From contig NZ_JAAGNX010000002.1 in the NCBI RefSeq assembly GCF_010500615.1, positions 1,035,478 through 1,099,477 of the forward strand: 64,000 nucleotides of DNA. Direction: 5' to 3'. Below are positions 36,050-46,138 of this stretch, piece by piece. This DNA is from Oceanipulchritudo coccoides (lineage in GTDB: Bacteria > Verrucomicrobiota > Verrucomicrobiia > Opitutales > Oceanipulchritudinaceae). The notes beneath the pieces were generated by a model. The model ran no database searches and had not been told where the DNA came from. It worked only from the letters and a program-made list of their open reading frames with translations. Within the stretch, counting starts at the first letter, position 1; the number at the start of each line of letters is the position of its first letter. The translations under genes were made by a program, and so were the position numbers.

Positions 36050-36172
36050 ATGAAAAAAACCACCTCCTCTTTCTCCTTTGGGCGCCTTGTTGGACTGGCC
36101 ATCGCCTCCCTGATATTCGCTTTTCTAGGATCCGGAAACCATGGCAGAGGCGCTGCAGCCTGGCACACTTGA
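36050..36172 (+). CDS. Possible 40-residue membrane or secreted microprotein
   Basis: A short ORF starting 6 bases after the UxaE-family stop encodes MKKTTSSFSFGRLVGLAIAS followed by a hydrophobic LIFAFLG segment and a Gly/His-rich tail. Lys-rich start plus hydrophobic core looks like a signal peptide or one membrane helix. No strong Shine-Dalgarno sequence is visible and no family is recognised. It may be fortuitous. Confidence 0.25.
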   Translation: MKKTTSSFSFGRLVGLAIASLIFAFLGSGNHGRGAAAWHT

Positions 36173-36217
36173 CATGGCGAAGAGCAATCCCGCCCACGGA
36201 ATTCAGCTACGCGCCCT

Positions 36218-36649
36218 TCAGCAGGGCGTGACACCCTTTTTAAGGAGGATGTTGCCGTACTTGGCCGTTTCACCCGTCATGACGACGGCAAAGGCCGACT
36301 TGGCCCGGTCATAGAAGTCGAAGCGGTCGACCCGCTGGATAGCGGGGACCTTCGGATTGGTGAGCTGAATTTTTTCGAGATAGGCGGCCTCGACCGCAGG
36401 ATCCAATTGATCCCCATCGACAGCTGCCATCATGACCAGGGGATGGTCCACGTAGGCATCCAGTTCGAAAAGGGGGAGGATCGCTTCGAGCAAATCCGGA
36501 ATACGAAGCCCATCCGCGCGAATGACCTGCTTATTGAATGTCTCCCCGGGGAAATGAGCATCGGCAAGGATGAGCTCGTCACCGTGCCCCATGCGGGCCA
36601 TGACGGCCAGCAGTTCTGGACTGATCAAGGGTGAGATTCCTTTAAGCAT
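36218..36649 (-). CDS. fucU: L-fucose mutarotase (FucU/RbsD family)
   Basis: 143 residues. Interconverts the alpha and beta anomers of L-fucose before isomerisation. Conserved N-terminus [34 protein letters not shown] carries the catalytic His region, and the C-terminal half has [30 protein letters not shown], typical of FucU rather than RbsD. Last gene of fucI-fucP-fucU, 18 bases after fucP. Confidence 0.95.
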   Translation of the reverse strand: MLKGISPLISPELLAVMARMGHGDELILADAHFPGETFNKQVIRADGLRIPDLLEAILPLFELDAYVDHPLVMMAAVDGDQLDPAVEAAYLEKIQLTNPKVPAIQRVDRFDFYDRAKSAFAVVMTGETAKYGNILLKKGVTPC

Positions 36650-36666
36650 GAGCGTGTGGGTTGTGC

Positions 36667-38085
36667 TTATCCTTGGCTGGTGCGTTCCTTGCGGTCAATT
36701 GTATTGGACAGGAAACCGTAGATGGCGACCACGACAAAACAGGCGGCTGGAAGGAAGAAGGAAATCCTGACCGACTCCAGAGTTTGCCCGAAGAGGGTCA
36801 TCCCGTCACCGTCGATCATCGCACCCTGCATGCGCGGCATGAAAGCGCCACCAACGATGGCAAAGATGAGGCCGGCTGACCCCAGCTTGGCATCGTTCGG
36901 GGTCAGGCCATGGAGGGCGATCCCGTAGATTGTCGGGAACATGAGCGACATACAGGCGGAGACCCCGATGAGGCAGTAAAGGCCTGCCATCCCCTGGATG
37001 AAGATCGCGCCAAGGGTCAACCCGCAACCCGCGATGGCGAGGATGCCCAGGAGCAATCCCGGATTAATGTACTTCAGGAAGAAGGTGCAGATAAAGCGTG
37101 AGCTCAGAAAAATCCCCATGGCGAGGATGTTGTAGTTCTGGGCCTGCGCCGCTGACAGGCCGATCAGGGTCATCCCGTAGTGGATGATGAAGGTCCAGCA
37201 CATGATCTGGGCACCGACATAGAATGCCTGGGCAACTACGCCCCCGACATAATGAAAGCTGCCAAAGAGGTGGCGTATCAATGAACCCAGTTTGATCTTT
37301 TCCTCTTCATGCCCGGTATCCGGCATCCTGGAAACGGCAAACAGGGCCAGCACCCCGATGACAATCAAGGCAATGACGACGTAGGGAATTTTCACTACAT
37401 CCAGATCGTGTGCCACCATGGCAAGGTGCTCTTCCTGTTGCGTCGCCTTGAAGGTCTCAAGCGCGGTCGTGATGAGACCGTCCACCTGGCTCGGCATCAT
37501 GTCTGAATACTCCGGATGGGCATCCCACTGGGCCTGGCGAAACTCGGCCACCTGCAGGCTGGGGAGAATGAAGAAGCTGGCCACGGCCATGCCGGTCAAT
37601 GAGCCAATCGGGTTGAAGGCCTGGGCAAGGTTGAGGCGGCGGGTAGCCGTTTCCGGTGATCCCATGGAGAGGATATACGGATTGGCGCTGGTCTCAAGGA
37701 AGGCCAACCCGAAGGTCAAAACATAAAAGCCAACCAGGAAGATGTTGAAGGACATCATCGAGGCGGCGGGAATGGTCAGGAGCGCACCGATGGCATACAG
37801 GGTGAGCCCGATGATGATTCCCGACTTGAAGGACAACTTGCGGATGACCAGTGCCGCGGGAATGGCCATCGTGGCATAACCACCATAGAAAGCCCACTGA
37901 ACCAGGCTACTCTGGGCGTTGCTGATCAGGAAGATTTCCTTGAAGGCGCGGACGAGGGGGTTAGTGATGTCGTTGGCAAATCCCCACAGGGCAAACAAGC
38001 TCGTAACGAGGATGAATGGGTAGAGGAATTTTGCGCTGACAACTTTAGGGGAACTGTCGGTGGAGGGTGAGGAGTGTGCTGTCAT
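36667..38085 (-). CDS. fucP: L-fucose:H+ symporter (FucP family)
   Basis: 472-residue major-facilitator transporter with 12 predicted helices. The two proton/sugar-coupling acidic residues known in FucP are present in context: the Asp in [16 protein letters not shown] and the Glu in [14 protein letters not shown] larger periplasmic loop around residues 190-235 is longer than in E. coli FucP. 12 bases after fucI, and the only fucose importer seen in the window. Confidence 0.92.
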   Translation of the reverse strand: MTAHSSPSTDSSPKVVSAKFLYPFILVTSLFALWGFANDITNPLVRAFKEIFLISNAQSSLVQWAFYGGYATMAIPAALVIRKLSFKSGIIIGLTLYAIGALLTIPAASMMSFNIFLVGFYVLTFGLAFLETSANPYILSMGSPETATRRLNLAQAFNPIGSLTGMAVASFFILPSLQVAEFRQAQWDAHPEYSDMMPSQVDGLITTALETFKATQQEEHLAMVAHDLDVVKIPYVVIALIVIGVLALFAVSRMPDTGHEEEKIKLGSLIRHLFGSFHYVGGVVAQAFYVGAQIMCWTFIIHYGMTLIGLSAAQAQNYNILAMGIFLSSRFICTFFLKYINPGLLLGILAIAGCGLTLGAIFIQGMAGLYCLIGVSACMSLMFPTIYGIALHGLTPNDAKLGSAGLIFAIVGGAFMPRMQGAMIDGDGMTLFGQTLESVRISFFLPAACFVVVAIYGFLSNTIDRKERTSQG

Positions 38086-38097
38086 TCGCTTGTGAGC

Positions 38098-39879
38098 CTA
38101 TTTGTAAAGAGGCCCGTACGTCTGGCAAGCGCGGAAGTCCGCGCCCTCGAGGCCGGCAGTGCCAAAAGCCCGCCAGGAACTTGGACGCATGATTCGCTCT
38201 TCACCCACGTTGTGCATGTAGACCGGAATCCGCAGCATGGAAGCCAAAGTGATGAAGCGGTCGCCAATGTGTCCGCAGGACATCACGCAGTGGTTCGCGC
38301 CCCAATTGTTCATGACCTCATAGGTCGAGCGGAAGGCGCCCTGTCCGGTAAGAATCGGGGCAAACCATGTTGTCGGCCAGGTTGGATTGGTCCGCTGGTC
38401 CAAGGCATCGTGAACATCCTCTGGCAACTCAACCGTGTAGCCCTCGGCTATCTGCAGGGCCGGGCCAAGGCCATCGATGAGGTTGATCCGGGTCATGGTG
38501 GCGGGCATGCCGCCCTTTGTCTTGTAGCGCGTACTCATGCCGCCACCGGGAAAGTACTCGGTCATCGACGGGTGCCATGTGGTCGCCTTCAGGCAAGCGT
38601 CGACTTCCTCCCTGGTGATTTCCCAGAACGGTTTCATGGCCGGTTTGCCATCAACCGATTGTTCGCCGGTGCCGTCCAATGCAGCTGGGCCGGAATTGAT
38701 CAGGTGAAGGATCCCATCCTTGGCCTCTCCCTTGAGCTTGTGTCCGCTGGCCTGCTTGACCGCGTCAGGGCTCCAGTAGGTGCGCAGGTCGGCAAAGATC
38801 TGGGCGGAGTTGGAGAGCAGGTAGCCGAACAACATGGTGGCTCCATTGAGAGCGTCGTTTTCGGTGGCGACAATGTAAGGCGCCCGCTTCCCGTTCCAGT
38901 CGAAGGATGTGTTAAGGATGGCCTCCATGAAGTCCCCGTTTGGAAAGTAATCCGTCCATTGGCGCTGGCCCTGGAAGCCGGCAGCGATGGCTTGGTGACC
39001 GAGGGCTTGTTCACCAAAGCCCATCTCCGCCAACTTGGGATTGCCGACCATGAGGTCCCGGGCAATGAGCGCCATCTTGACGTTGGTTTCCCATTCCGCA
39101 TCGAGGGTTTCCCGCGAACGCAGATGCGTGTCGGGGTTGTAGTCCTTCCCTTCCGGGCAGTTCTTCTTCACCCAGGCAAGGGCTTTCTTGAATTCCTTCT
39201 GGTCGAAGATCCCTTTGTCCATGCGCCCGATGAGCTCGCTCATGTCGATGTCCTCGACGCGCATCCCGAGCCATTTCTCCCAGAAATTGTAATCGACCAT
39301 GGATCCGGCAATGCCCATGGACGTGCCGCCCATGGAGAGGTAGGCCTTGCCACGCATGGTGGAGACGGCCAGCCCGCAACGGATGAAATTAAGAATCTTC
39401 TCCTCGACGTCGGCCGGGATGGTCTTGTCGCCCGCTTCCTGGACATCCTTCCCGTAAATGCCAAATGCCGGCAGGCCCTTCTGGGTGTGTCCGGCAAGCG
39501 AGGCCGCAAGATAGACGGCTCCCGGACGCTCCGTCCCGTTAAAGCCCCAGATGGCCTTGGGAAGGTGACGGTCCATGTCCATGGTTTCCGAGCCATAGCA
39601 CCAGCAGGGAGTCACGGTCAGCGAGACACCCACATTTTCCACACGGAACTTTTCCGCGCAGGCATTGGCCTCGGTCACTCCGCCAATGCAGGTGTCGGCA
39701 ATGACACATTGGACCGCTTTACCGTTGGGGTATTTCAAATGCTTACGGATCAAGGCCGCCACACGCTTGGCCTGATCCATGGTCTGCTTTTCGAGGGATT
39801 CGCGCACGCCACCAAGGCGGCCGTCGATGGTCGGGCGGATGCCCACTTTGGGGAGATTTTCTAAAATGGGGTTTTTCAT
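38098..39879 (-). CDS. fucI: L-fucose isomerase
   Basis: Mn2+-dependent aldose-ketose isomerase converting L-fucose to L-fuculose; many members also accept D-arabinose. 593 residues from the ATG at 39879 ([24 protein letters not shown]), equal to the usual length. Conserved segments include [33 protein letters not shown] and the C-terminal [26 protein letters not shown]. The same frame stays open to 40239, but that stretch is antisense to the AraC-type gene and is rejected. First gene of the leftward fuc operon and divergent from its probable regulator. Confidence 0.96.
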   Translation of the reverse strand: MKNPILENLPKVGIRPTIDGRLGGVRESLEKQTMDQAKRVAALIRKHLKYPNGKAVQCVIADTCIGGVTEANACAEKFRVENVGVSLTVTPCWCYGSETMDMDRHLPKAIWGFNGTERPGAVYLAASLAGHTQKGLPAFGIYGKDVQEAGDKTIPADVEEKILNFIRCGLAVSTMRGKAYLSMGGTSMGIAGSMVDYNFWEKWLGMRVEDIDMSELIGRMDKGIFDQKEFKKALAWVKKNCPEGKDYNPDTHLRSRETLDAEWETNVKMALIARDLMVGNPKLAEMGFGEQALGHQAIAAGFQGQRQWTDYFPNGDFMEAILNTSFDWNGKRAPYIVATENDALNGATMLFGYLLSNSAQIFADLRTYWSPDAVKQASGHKLKGEAKDGILHLINSGPAALDGTGEQSVDGKPAMKPFWEITREEVDACLKATTWHPSMTEYFPGGGMSTRYKTKGGMPATMTRINLIDGLGPALQIAEGYTVELPEDVHDALDQRTNPTWPTTWFAPILTGQGAFRSTYEVMNNWGANHCVMSCGHIGDRFITLASMLRIPVYMHNVGEERIMRPSSWRAFGTAGLEGADFRACQTYGPLYK

Positions 39880-39954
39880 AGCCGGCGATTCTAGCAGATT
39901 CCACTTTCTCATTGAATGAAGGATGATTTCCCTGCATGGATAATCCTGACCAAA
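39880..39954. promoter_or_regulatory. Divergent control region fucI/AraC-type regulator
   Basis: 75 bases serving both directions. It contains the small palindrome TCATT-G-AATGA (39909-39919), a possible regulator half-site pair. No well-spaced consensus promoter stands out. Confidence 0.35.
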
Positions 39955-40827
39955 ATGGAGATTCAATCCAAAGAACCGTTTATTGAGCTGTCCGAGCAGG
40001 TCTACGACACCCGGTATTATTCCTTCGGCGGGATGCAGAAGCATTCGCCTGCCCCGGTGGAGATTGTCTTTGGAGGCCTCGAACATTGTGACAAAGACTA
40101 CCGGATCGACCGAAAGGGCTTCCCCGTATTCCTCCTGGAGTATGTTGTCTCGGGGGAGGGGTCTCTCACGCTCGATGGCCAGCCACACACCCTTCGCAAG
40201 GGTTGTCTTTACTGGTACGGGCCGGGCGTACCATGTCATTTAGTGAACAATCCCGAGCGGCCCTTGGTGAAGCATTTCATCGCCTTTCGCAGTTCACAGG
40301 GATCCCCTGAGAAACTCTACAATATCAACCGTTACTTCATCGGCGCGAACCGTGGAGGAGAACAGGTGGGGAACATCATCGATAGCCTTTTTCTGGAAGC
40401 CTGTCTTGGCACCGAGGACTCCTTCCGCATTTGCTGTTCCTACCTCGACATTCTCCTTCTGAAATGTGCCCGCAGTGAAATCCTCGAGCAGCACACAAGG
40501 GAGCGGGCCTGGCCCGTCTTCAAACGGGTCAAGGACTACATCAGCGACAACTACCTCGAATTGAAGCGGATTGATGATATCGCAGCCGGGGTGGACCTGG
40601 ATCCCTCCTACATTTCGCGGCTCTTCAAGCGCTACTACCATGTCACTCCGTACAATTTCCTCCTGCAGAGGAAAATGGAATACGCCCTCGACCTGCTGCG
40701 CCAGGGCAACATGAGTGTCCAGAAGGCAGCTGAGACCATCGGCTTTGAGGATCCCTTTCACTTCTCCCGTGTCTTCAAGAAGTTCAAGGGGATCAGCCCC
40801 AGCGACGTGCGCAGCGTGCGGTTGTGA
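39955..40827 (+). CDS. AraC-family transcriptional regulator of the fuc operon
   Basis: 290 residues from the ATG at 39955. The N-terminal cupin sensor ([39 protein letters not shown]) is followed by a C-terminal AraC double HTH (about 190-288) with [34 protein letters not shown] and [30 protein letters not shown]. It stands head to head with fucI, so autoregulation and control of fucI-fucP-fucU by fucose or fuculose is the simplest reading. It is convergent with the unrecognised gene that ends at 40901. Confidence 0.88.
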   Translation: MEIQSKEPFIELSEQVYDTRYYSFGGMQKHSPAPVEIVFGGLEHCDKDYRIDRKGFPVFLLEYVVSGEGSLTLDGQPHTLRKGCLYWYGPGVPCHLVNNPERPLVKHFIAFRSSQGSPEKLYNINRYFIGANRGGEQVGNIIDSLFLEACLGTEDSFRICCSYLDILLLKCARSEILEQHTRERAWPVFKRVKDYISDNYLELKRIDDIAAGVDLDPSYISRLFKRYYHVTPYNFLLQRKMEYALDLLRQGNMSVQKAAETIGFEDPFHFSRVFKKFKGISPSDVRSVRL

Positions 40828-40889
40828 TAAGGCCCGTGACAGTTTTGGAAGTGTTTTTTGTCCGTATTATCGCCCCGGAGAGTATGGGC

Positions 40890-40901
40890 ATTGTCGACAA
40901 T
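40890..40901. other. 12-bp perfect palindrome
   Basis: ATTGTC/GACAAT without a loop, in the 73-base gap between two convergent stops and touching the stop of the leftward gene. It could be a protein-binding site or part of a termination region; by itself unproven. Confidence 0.3.
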
Positions 40902-41422
40902 TAAAAAGATATCGGAGGCAAGGCATCCTTCATGAATTTATGCTGAACGGCATCAAATGCCTCTCCCCTTTTTCTTGCAGATACGGCTTGGTTCAGGACG
41001 GAAGCAAGATATGGAAACTCCCGTTCAATTGTTCGATACCCGACCAACGTTCCGTTCTCCGTAACAGTGGTCACATTGGAGCCGGGAAATCTATAGAAAG
41101 TGCCAGCTCTGAGTTTCTCCGGCAAGTGCTCGACAACTTCCTTACTCACTTGTTTCTGATCAACCCGGCCTCTGCCTGAATTCTCAAGCTTCTCTTCGTT
41201 TTTAGAATAAGCGAGCAAAGTGCTATGAATTTTTGGAACCCGGTTATCTTCCATGGTTTCCATGATCACATTGACGACATGGTCCAACGAATCGAATCTT
41301 TGTTCGAATTCCTCCCATTCGCTAATGTGTTGGAATGTCCTTTGCATTCCCACAACAACATAGGAAGTGGAACTGTCTTCTCTTGCCAGAATGTTGTAGT
41401 CGGTAAATTTTAAATTGCTCAT
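40901..41422 (-). CDS. Unrecognised 173-residue protein at the end of the lut operon
   Basis: I do not recognise this family. The 173 residues have no signal peptide or membrane segment. The middle is charged (NEEKLENSGRGRVDQKQVSKEVVEHLPEKL), and an FYRFPGSNVTTVTENGTLVGYRTIEREFPYL stretch looks like a beta-rich core; the N-terminus has DSSTSYVVVGMQRTFQHISEWEEF. Cys is absent, so no Fe-S or Zn role is likely. It lies 45 bases after lutC in the same direction, so it is probably co-transcribed with the lactate-oxidation genes. Codon use is more AT-rich than its neighbours. Possible accessory or regulatory protein, or a recent arrival. Confidence 0.6.
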   Translation of the reverse strand: MSNLKFTDYNILAREDSSTSYVVVGMQRTFQHISEWEEFEQRFDSLDHVVNVIMETMEDNRVPKIHSTLLAYSKNEEKLENSGRGRVDQKQVSKEVVEHLPEKLRAGTFYRFPGSNVTTVTENGTLVGYRTIEREFPYLASVLNQAVSARKRGEAFDAVQHKFMKDALPPISF

Positions 41423-41467
41423 GTCTTTGGTCTTTTAGGATATATTGTTATCATCCGTCACGCAAAA

Positions 41468-42073
41468 TCAGACCACCAGGGCCACTTGCACGCCGGGGCC
41501 ATGGACCCCCTGGATTAGGATGCCCTCGACATCGGCCGTTTTGGACGGGCCGGTACAGAAAATTACCGAGGGATCATCGCCGAAGCGGCTGATGGCGTCA
41601 CCGATGGTCGGCACGATGTCCTCCTGCCGGATGACTGCCACATGCACCCATGGAGCAAGTGCACCCAGCCGGGCTGATGTTTCACCGTCCTTGAGCATGA
41701 TGGTGCCGCTCTCGGCGATCCCAGTGCTCCCTGTGGTAATGCCAAACTGATACGTATCCACTTTGGCCAAATCGTATTCGGTCTCGAAGGAAATGCCGTC
41801 CAGTCCCTCAAAGAGGCTGGCCAATTCGGGATCGCAATAGCCAAAGGTGTTTCCCTCTTCACGAAGAAATTGGGCCAATATTTGTACGGAATCAAAATAC
41901 CGTCCGCTGGCCTCCGCCAACTTGTGCGCGAAGAGCTCCTTGGCGCTGTTGAATTCCGGATGGGCATGACAGACCGTCATGGAATCATCCCACTGCGGAT
42001 ATGGTGTACGCTCAGGCAATGGATCCAAAGCCTTCTTGATCTCGGAGAATATGCTATCCCGGTCGTTGCTCAT
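41468..42073 (-). CDS. lutC: Lactate utilization protein C (LUD domain)
   Basis: 201 residues from the ATG at 42073. LUD-domain protein (TYQFGITTGSTGIAESGTIML, then HVAVIRQEDIVPTIGDAI and the C-terminal GVHGPGVQVALVV glycine-rich end). Third component of the LutABC L-lactate oxidase complex that converts lactate to pyruvate in the cytoplasm. 8 bases after lutB. An in-frame upstream start at 42115 would overlap lutB and is not used. Confidence 0.9.
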   Translation of the reverse strand: MSNDRDSIFSEIKKALDPLPERTPYPQWDDSMTVCHAHPEFNSAKELFAHKLAEASGRYFDSVQILAQFLREEGNTFGYCDPELASLFEGLDGISFETEYDLAKVDTYQFGITTGSTGIAESGTIMLKDGETSARLGALAPWVHVAVIRQEDIVPTIGDAISRFGDDPSVIFCTGPSKTADVEGILIQGVHGPGVQVALVV

Positions 42074-42081
42074 AATAGGAT

Positions 42082-43485
42082 TTATTTTGAAGATGGGGGA
42101 CGGTTGCGGAACCACTTGCGGAATTCGCCGCCCTGGAACTTGGGCAATTTCCGGTTATGCTGCCACGCGCGGGCGGACGGGTGGGGAATCAGCTCGGTTG
42201 GAATATAATTCATGGTGTGGCCCATGGAGAGGGCGGTCTTCCACATGGCCGGTTGTGAGCAAAGGGTCGCCCAGAGTCCGAGGGACGGCGTGCCCTTCAT
42301 GGCATCGGTTGCCTTTTCCCGCTTGGCCTTGTCACGCAGGCGCAGAAGCAAGTCCGGGATGGGAATGTTGACCGGGCAGACTTCATTACAAGCCCCGCAA
42401 AGGCTGGAGGCTTTGGGCAGGTCGGCCAGCTCCGGGAAGCGGTTTCCGGCGAGTAGGGGACTGAGTACCGCGCCCACGGGTCCCGGATAAACGCTGCGGT
42501 AGGCGTGGCCGCCCGCCTGTCGGAAAATCGGGCAGACATTGAGGCAGGCCCCGCACCGGATGCAGCGCAGGATCTCGCGGCATTCACTGGCCAGAACTTC
42601 CGTGCGCCGGTTATCGAGAAAGACCACATGCATCTGTTCCGGACCATGCGGTTGCCCGGGGCTCCGGGGGCCATTGATGAACTGGTTGTAGACGGTGAGT
42701 TGCTGGCCGGTGGCGGAACGGGCGATGAGATTCAGGAAAAGGGAAAAGTCGCGATCCTTCGGTATGATTTTTTCGATACCGACAACGGCGATGTGAATCC
42801 GGTTGGCGGCAACTGAAAATCGGGCGTTCCCCTCGTTGGTGACAAGAGAAACGCGTCCTGATTCTGCCGATACAAAATTACCGCCGGTCAGGCCAACATC
42901 CGCATCGAGGTATTTCTGGCGAAGGAACGCCCGTGCGCGGCGGGTGATGGTTTCGGGGTCATCATTGTAATCCCCGAGGCCCTCGCGTTCAAAGCTCTTC
43001 GCGATGTCTTTCCGGTTCTTGTGGATGATCGGAGTGACGATGTGCGACGGGTGGTCATCATCAATCTGGATGATAAACTCCCCCAGGTCGGTCTCGACAA
43101 CCTCCATGCCGTGTTTCTCCAGATAGGGGAGCAGATGGATCTCCTCGGTGACCATGCTCTTGCTTTTGACCATCCGCTTGGCGCCATTTTCCTGCATGAT
43201 CTTCAGGATCGTTGCATTGGCGCTCTCAGCATCATTGGCAAAATGCACATGGGCACCATTGGCCTTGAGGCTGGCCTCGGCCTGGGCGAGGTATTGATCG
43301 AGATGCTCCAGCGTGTGCTGCTTGATCTCCCCGGCGATCTCCCGCAACCTGTTGGCCTCCGGAAAATCCTTCTGGAGGATGGCCATCCGTTTTTCAGTCT
43401 TCGCTTTCGAGGACAGGTAGGTCGACTTCTGGACCTCGTCGCTGAGGTCGCGGGCGACAATATCGATTTTCTGCAGGGATTTCAT
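42082..43485 (-). CDS. lutB: Lactate utilization protein B (iron-sulfur)
   Basis: 467 residues. The N-terminal LUD domain (KRMVKSKSMVTEEIHLLPYLEKHGMEVVETDLGEFIIQ) is followed by two 4Fe-4S motifs, CIRCGACLNVCP and a second split set CGACNEVCPVNIPIPDLL, near residues 305-370. It forms the electron-transfer core of LutABC. Its start overlaps the lutA stop (ATGA), so translation is coupled. Confidence 0.93.
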   Translation of the reverse strand: MKSLQKIDIVARDLSDEVQKSTYLSSKAKTEKRMAILQKDFPEANRLREIAGEIKQHTLEHLDQYLAQAEASLKANGAHVHFANDAESANATILKIMQENGAKRMVKSKSMVTEEIHLLPYLEKHGMEVVETDLGEFIIQIDDDHPSHIVTPIIHKNRKDIAKSFEREGLGDYNDDPETITRRARAFLRQKYLDADVGLTGGNFVSAESGRVSLVTNEGNARFSVAANRIHIAVVGIEKIIPKDRDFSLFLNLIARSATGQQLTVYNQFINGPRSPGQPHGPEQMHVVFLDNRRTEVLASECREILRCIRCGACLNVCPIFRQAGGHAYRSVYPGPVGAVLSPLLAGNRFPELADLPKASSLCGACNEVCPVNIPIPDLLLRLRDKAKREKATDAMKGTPSLGLWATLCSQPAMWKTALSMGHTMNYIPTELIPHPSARAWQHNRKLPKFQGGEFRKWFRNRPPSSK

Positions 43486-44255
43486 AGCAATCCGGCATTT
43501 TGAAGTGAATTACGAAGGATCTGGGCCACGTGGAGCCGGTTTGTCTTGTTGCCCTGCTTGTCCATCATGCCGCCAAAGTGCATCATGCAACCCATGTCGG
43601 CGGCGGCGATGGCGTCTGGCTTGCAGGCGGTCAGGTTTTCGACTTTGAGGTCGCCCATTTTTTTCGAGATATTGGGAAAGGAAACGGCAAAAGTTCCACC
43701 AAACCCGCAGCACTGTTCCTTTTCGTCCATGGCTCCCAGTTCCAGGCCATCGATGGATTCCATCAAGGTCGTGATGGCATCCCCGCTATTCGATCCCCGC
43801 AAGTGACAGCTCCGGTGAACGGTGATGAGGCCCTCATACTTTCCCGGCCATTCCTTGATGCCCAGCCCGTTTACGATGTAGTCCGTGAGTTCCCATGTGC
43901 GGGCGGCCAGTGCCTGAATCTCTTCAATGTCGGATTCCTTCTCAAAGGCCAGCGGGGCGCCATGGAAGATCATGGCCGCACAGGAACCAGAGGGGACAAT
44001 GATCGGCTTGTCCCCCGCAAAGACCTTCGCGGTATGGCGGACCACTTTGCGGGAAGACTTCCAGTCACCGCCATTGAAAGCGGGCTGGCCGCAGCAAGTC
44101 TGGCCGTCGGGTAACTCGATGTCGCATCCAAGGTATTCCAGTATTTCCACTGTGGCGCGCGCAACATCCGCATAAAAGGCGTCGCACAGGCAGGTTGTCA
44201 TCAGCTGGATGGATTTTCCGGCTGGTCGGTTTGGGGGCGTATGGAGGAGGCTCAT
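43482..44255 (-). CDS. lutA: Lactate utilization protein A (CCG-domain Fe-S oxidoreductase)
   Basis: 257 residues with two cysteine-rich CCG domains: LPDGQTCCGQPAFNGGD near residues 55-70 and KEQCCGFGGTFAVSFPNIS near 180-200. CCG domains bind unusual iron-sulfur clusters in this family. First enzyme gene after the DeoR-type regulator, 13 bases apart. Together with lutB and lutC this should return the lactate made in the microcompartment pathway to pyruvate. Confidence 0.93.
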   Translation of the reverse strand: MSLLHTPPNRPAGKSIQLMTTCLCDAFYADVARATVEILEYLGCDIELPDGQTCCGQPAFNGGDWKSSRKVVRHTAKVFAGDKPIIVPSGSCAAMIFHGAPLAFEKESDIEEIQALAARTWELTDYIVNGLGIKEWPGKYEGLITVHRSCHLRGSNSGDAITTLMESIDGLELGAMDEKEQCCGFGGTFAVSFPNISKKMGDLKVENLTACKPDAIAAADMGCMMHFGGMMDKQGNKTNRLHVAQILRNSLQNAGLL

Positions 44256-44268
44256 GAGTGGGTTGAAA

Positions 44269-45030
44269 TTATTCGGCGATCCTGACCGTGCAGCCTTTGT
44301 CGTGGAGCTGTTTCACAAATTCGGGTGACGCGCCGCTGTCGGTGACGATCATGGAGAGGTTTTTTATTTCTGCGAAAAAATACTCCGATTGCTTGTCCAG
44401 TTTTGTTGAATCCACGAGCAGGACAACTTGCTCGGCAATCTGGACAAGGTTCTCCTTGAAGAGGGCCTGCTGTTCAAATCCCTCGCTGGCTCCGCGTTGG
44501 GCATCCAATCCGATACAGGAAATGAAGGCCGTGTGGATCTGGTAACGGCGAAGAGCTTGCTGACTGTCTCCCCCGATGAAGGTCTGTGTCTTCTGGTCAT
44601 AGCGCCCGCCTGTGGAAACCAGCTCCACATTTTCCAGCCGGACCATGTGGTCGATGACCGCGTAGGCGTTGGTGACAATGCGGTAGGGCAGATCCGGCAG
44701 TATTGAGACAAGAGCAAAGGCGGTTGTGCTGCTATCGAAAGCATAGGTCCGACCGGGTTGGATTTGATCAATCAGGACCTGAGCAATGGCCTTCTTCTTA
44801 TCCACATTCAGGGAGCGGCGTTCGGTGAACGACTGAAGCTTGGGGCGTCCACTCAGGCTGGTCGCTCCGCCATGGGTGCGGGTCAGTTGACCACTTTCGT
44901 CCATGCTTTGAAGGTCCCGCCGGATGGTTTCATCCGTTACGGCAAATTCTTCAGCAAGGTCGATGGTCCGGACGGTTCCCCGCTCTTCGAGCAGGGCGAG
45001 AATCTTTTGTTGGCGCTCAACGGCTAACAT
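44269..45030 (-). CDS. DeoR-family transcriptional regulator
   Basis: 253 residues. N-terminal winged HTH (RQQKILALLEERGTVRTIDLAEEFAVTDETIRRDLQSM) and a C-terminal sugar-phosphate effector domain (KKKAIAQVLIDQIQPGRTYAFDSSTTAFALV, VELVSTGGRYD, FISCIGLDAQRG). DeoR-type regulators often sense phosphorylated sugars, here plausibly fuculose-1-phosphate or DHAP. It heads the lutABC operon and is divergent from pduL, so it is placed to control both the shell operon and lactate oxidation. Confidence 0.9.
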   Translation of the reverse strand: MLAVERQQKILALLEERGTVRTIDLAEEFAVTDETIRRDLQSMDESGQLTRTHGGATSLSGRPKLQSFTERRSLNVDKKKAIAQVLIDQIQPGRTYAFDSSTTAFALVSILPDLPYRIVTNAYAVIDHMVRLENVELVSTGGRYDQKTQTFIGGDSQQALRRYQIHTAFISCIGLDAQRGASEGFEQQALFKENLVQIAEQVVLLVDSTKLDKQSEYFFAEIKNLSMIVTDSGASPEFVKQLHDKGCTVRIAE

Positions 45031-45127
45031 TGTTGGTTAATTTTGGGTTTGGTTGGGAATTTGCAAGATATTTGTTGACTTAATTGGGATTTATAGAGGA
45101 AATACGGGAAATACACAGAATACCCCA
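45031..45127. promoter_or_regulatory. Divergent control region, DeoR-lut and microcompartment operons
   Basis: 97 AT-rich bases. Two exact direct copies of GGAAATAC lie at 45098-45105 and 45107-45114, one turn apart centre to centre (9 bases), a plausible operator. TTGACT at 45075-45080 is a -35-like element pointing toward pduL, without a clear -10 at normal spacing. Confidence 0.45.
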
Positions 45128-45808
45128 ATGTCTTCCACAAATAGTATTTCTATGAACCGAGCTCATATTGAGCAGCTTGTCCGGGACAGTTTGCGCCGTC
45201 AAGTAGGGGGCATGGGCCGGTCAAGAATCTCCGGCCCGAATCCCCTGGTGGTGAACATCAGCGCCCGGCATTGCCACCTCAGCCAGTCTGCGGTGGAAAC
45301 CCTGTTTGGCAAAGGACACCAGTTGACCCCGAAGAAGTGGTTGTATCAGGAAGGGCAATACGCAGCCGAGGAATCCGTGACCCTTATCGGACCCCGCAGC
45401 CGTGTCATTTCGAATCTGCGCATCCTTGGTCCCTGCCGTGATTTCAACCAGGTGGAGCTGGCTTATACCGATGCCATTTCGCTCGGCTTTGACATTCCTA
45501 CCCGCAACTCCGGTGACATCAAGGGAACACCCGGATGCATGCTGATGGGCCCGGCTGGGTTTCTCAAGATGCAGGAGGGCGTCATCCGTGCTGCTCCCCA
45601 CGTCCACATGGCGCCTGAGGACGCGGCCTTTTACGGGGTGGAGAACAAGTCTTTCATGAAACTGAAAATCGGGGGGGCGCTTGGCGTGACCTTCGACCGC
45701 ATTTTCGTGCGAGTGGATCCTTCCTTCAAGCTGGAGGTACACATCGATACGGATGAGGGGAACAGCTGTGGCTTCGGTCCGGATGTCCCCTGTGAGCTGG
45801 TCCGCTAA
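45128..45808 (+). CDS. pduL: PduL-type phosphotransacylase (microcompartment)
   Basis: 226 residues from the ATG at 45128; an ATG at 45152 would start exactly at the amphipathic peptide [18 protein letters not shown], a typical encapsulation peptide. Two PTAC domains carry the zinc-binding His motifs [10 protein letters not shown] and [13 protein letters not shown]. It converts acyl-CoA to acyl-phosphate and recycles CoA in the lumen; here lactyl-CoA is the likely substrate. First gene of the shell operon. The frame is open from 45053 but the upstream part crosses the control region. Confidence 0.93.
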   Translation: MSSTNSISMNRAHIEQLVRDSLRRQVGGMGRSRISGPNPLVVNISARHCHLSQSAVETLFGKGHQLTPKKWLYQEGQYAAEESVTLIGPRSRVISNLRILGPCRDFNQVELAYTDAISLGFDIPTRNSGDIKGTPGCMLMGPAGFLKMQEGVIRAAPHVHMAPEDAAFYGVENKSFMKLKIGGALGVTFDRIFVRVDPSFKLEVHIDTDEGNSCGFGPDVPCELVR

Positions 45809-45848
45809 TTTCTACAAATTAACAACAATCAAGAACCCAGATAATACA

Positions 45849-46112
45849 ATGAACGAATCCATCGGATTGATCGAAACAAAGGGGCTTGCTGGATCCATTG
45901 AAGCCAGTGATGCCATGGTTAAGGCGGCAAATGTCAGCCTTGTTAAGCGAGTCTCAATCGGTGCTGGAATGCTGACCGTCTTCGTCAAGGGCGATGTCGG
46001 TAGCGTCAAGGCAGCTGTCGAGGCTGGAGCAGAAGCCGCCAACCGTGTTGGTGAGCTCGTCGGTTCCCACGTCATTGCACGTCCTCACGAGGACCTGCTG
46101 AAACACTTCTAA
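45849..46112 (+). CDS. BMC-H shell hexamer protein 1
   Basis: 87 residues, single BMC domain, from the ATG at 45849 ([27 protein letters not shown]). It forms hexagonal facet tiles. The pore-lining motif reads RVSIGAG, unlike the KIGSG of the next gene. Short C-terminus after the [11 protein letters not shown] end. The 40-base gap after pduL is AT-rich. Confidence 0.95.
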   Translation: MNESIGLIETKGLAGSIEASDAMVKAANVSLVKRVSIGAGMLTVFVKGDVGSVKAAVEAGAEAANRVGELVGSHVIARPHEDLLKHF

Positions 46113-46138
46113 ACAACCTGAACAGGGAGAACAAAATT

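Noticed and set aside
38074-39864. 596-codon open frame on the + strand across fucI
   Set aside because: Entirely antisense to an unmistakable L-fucose isomerase; its translation has no recognisable domains and comes from codon bias.
39880-40239. Extension of fucI to an upstream start
   Set aside because: It would be antisense to the AraC-type regulator and exceed the normal FucI length.
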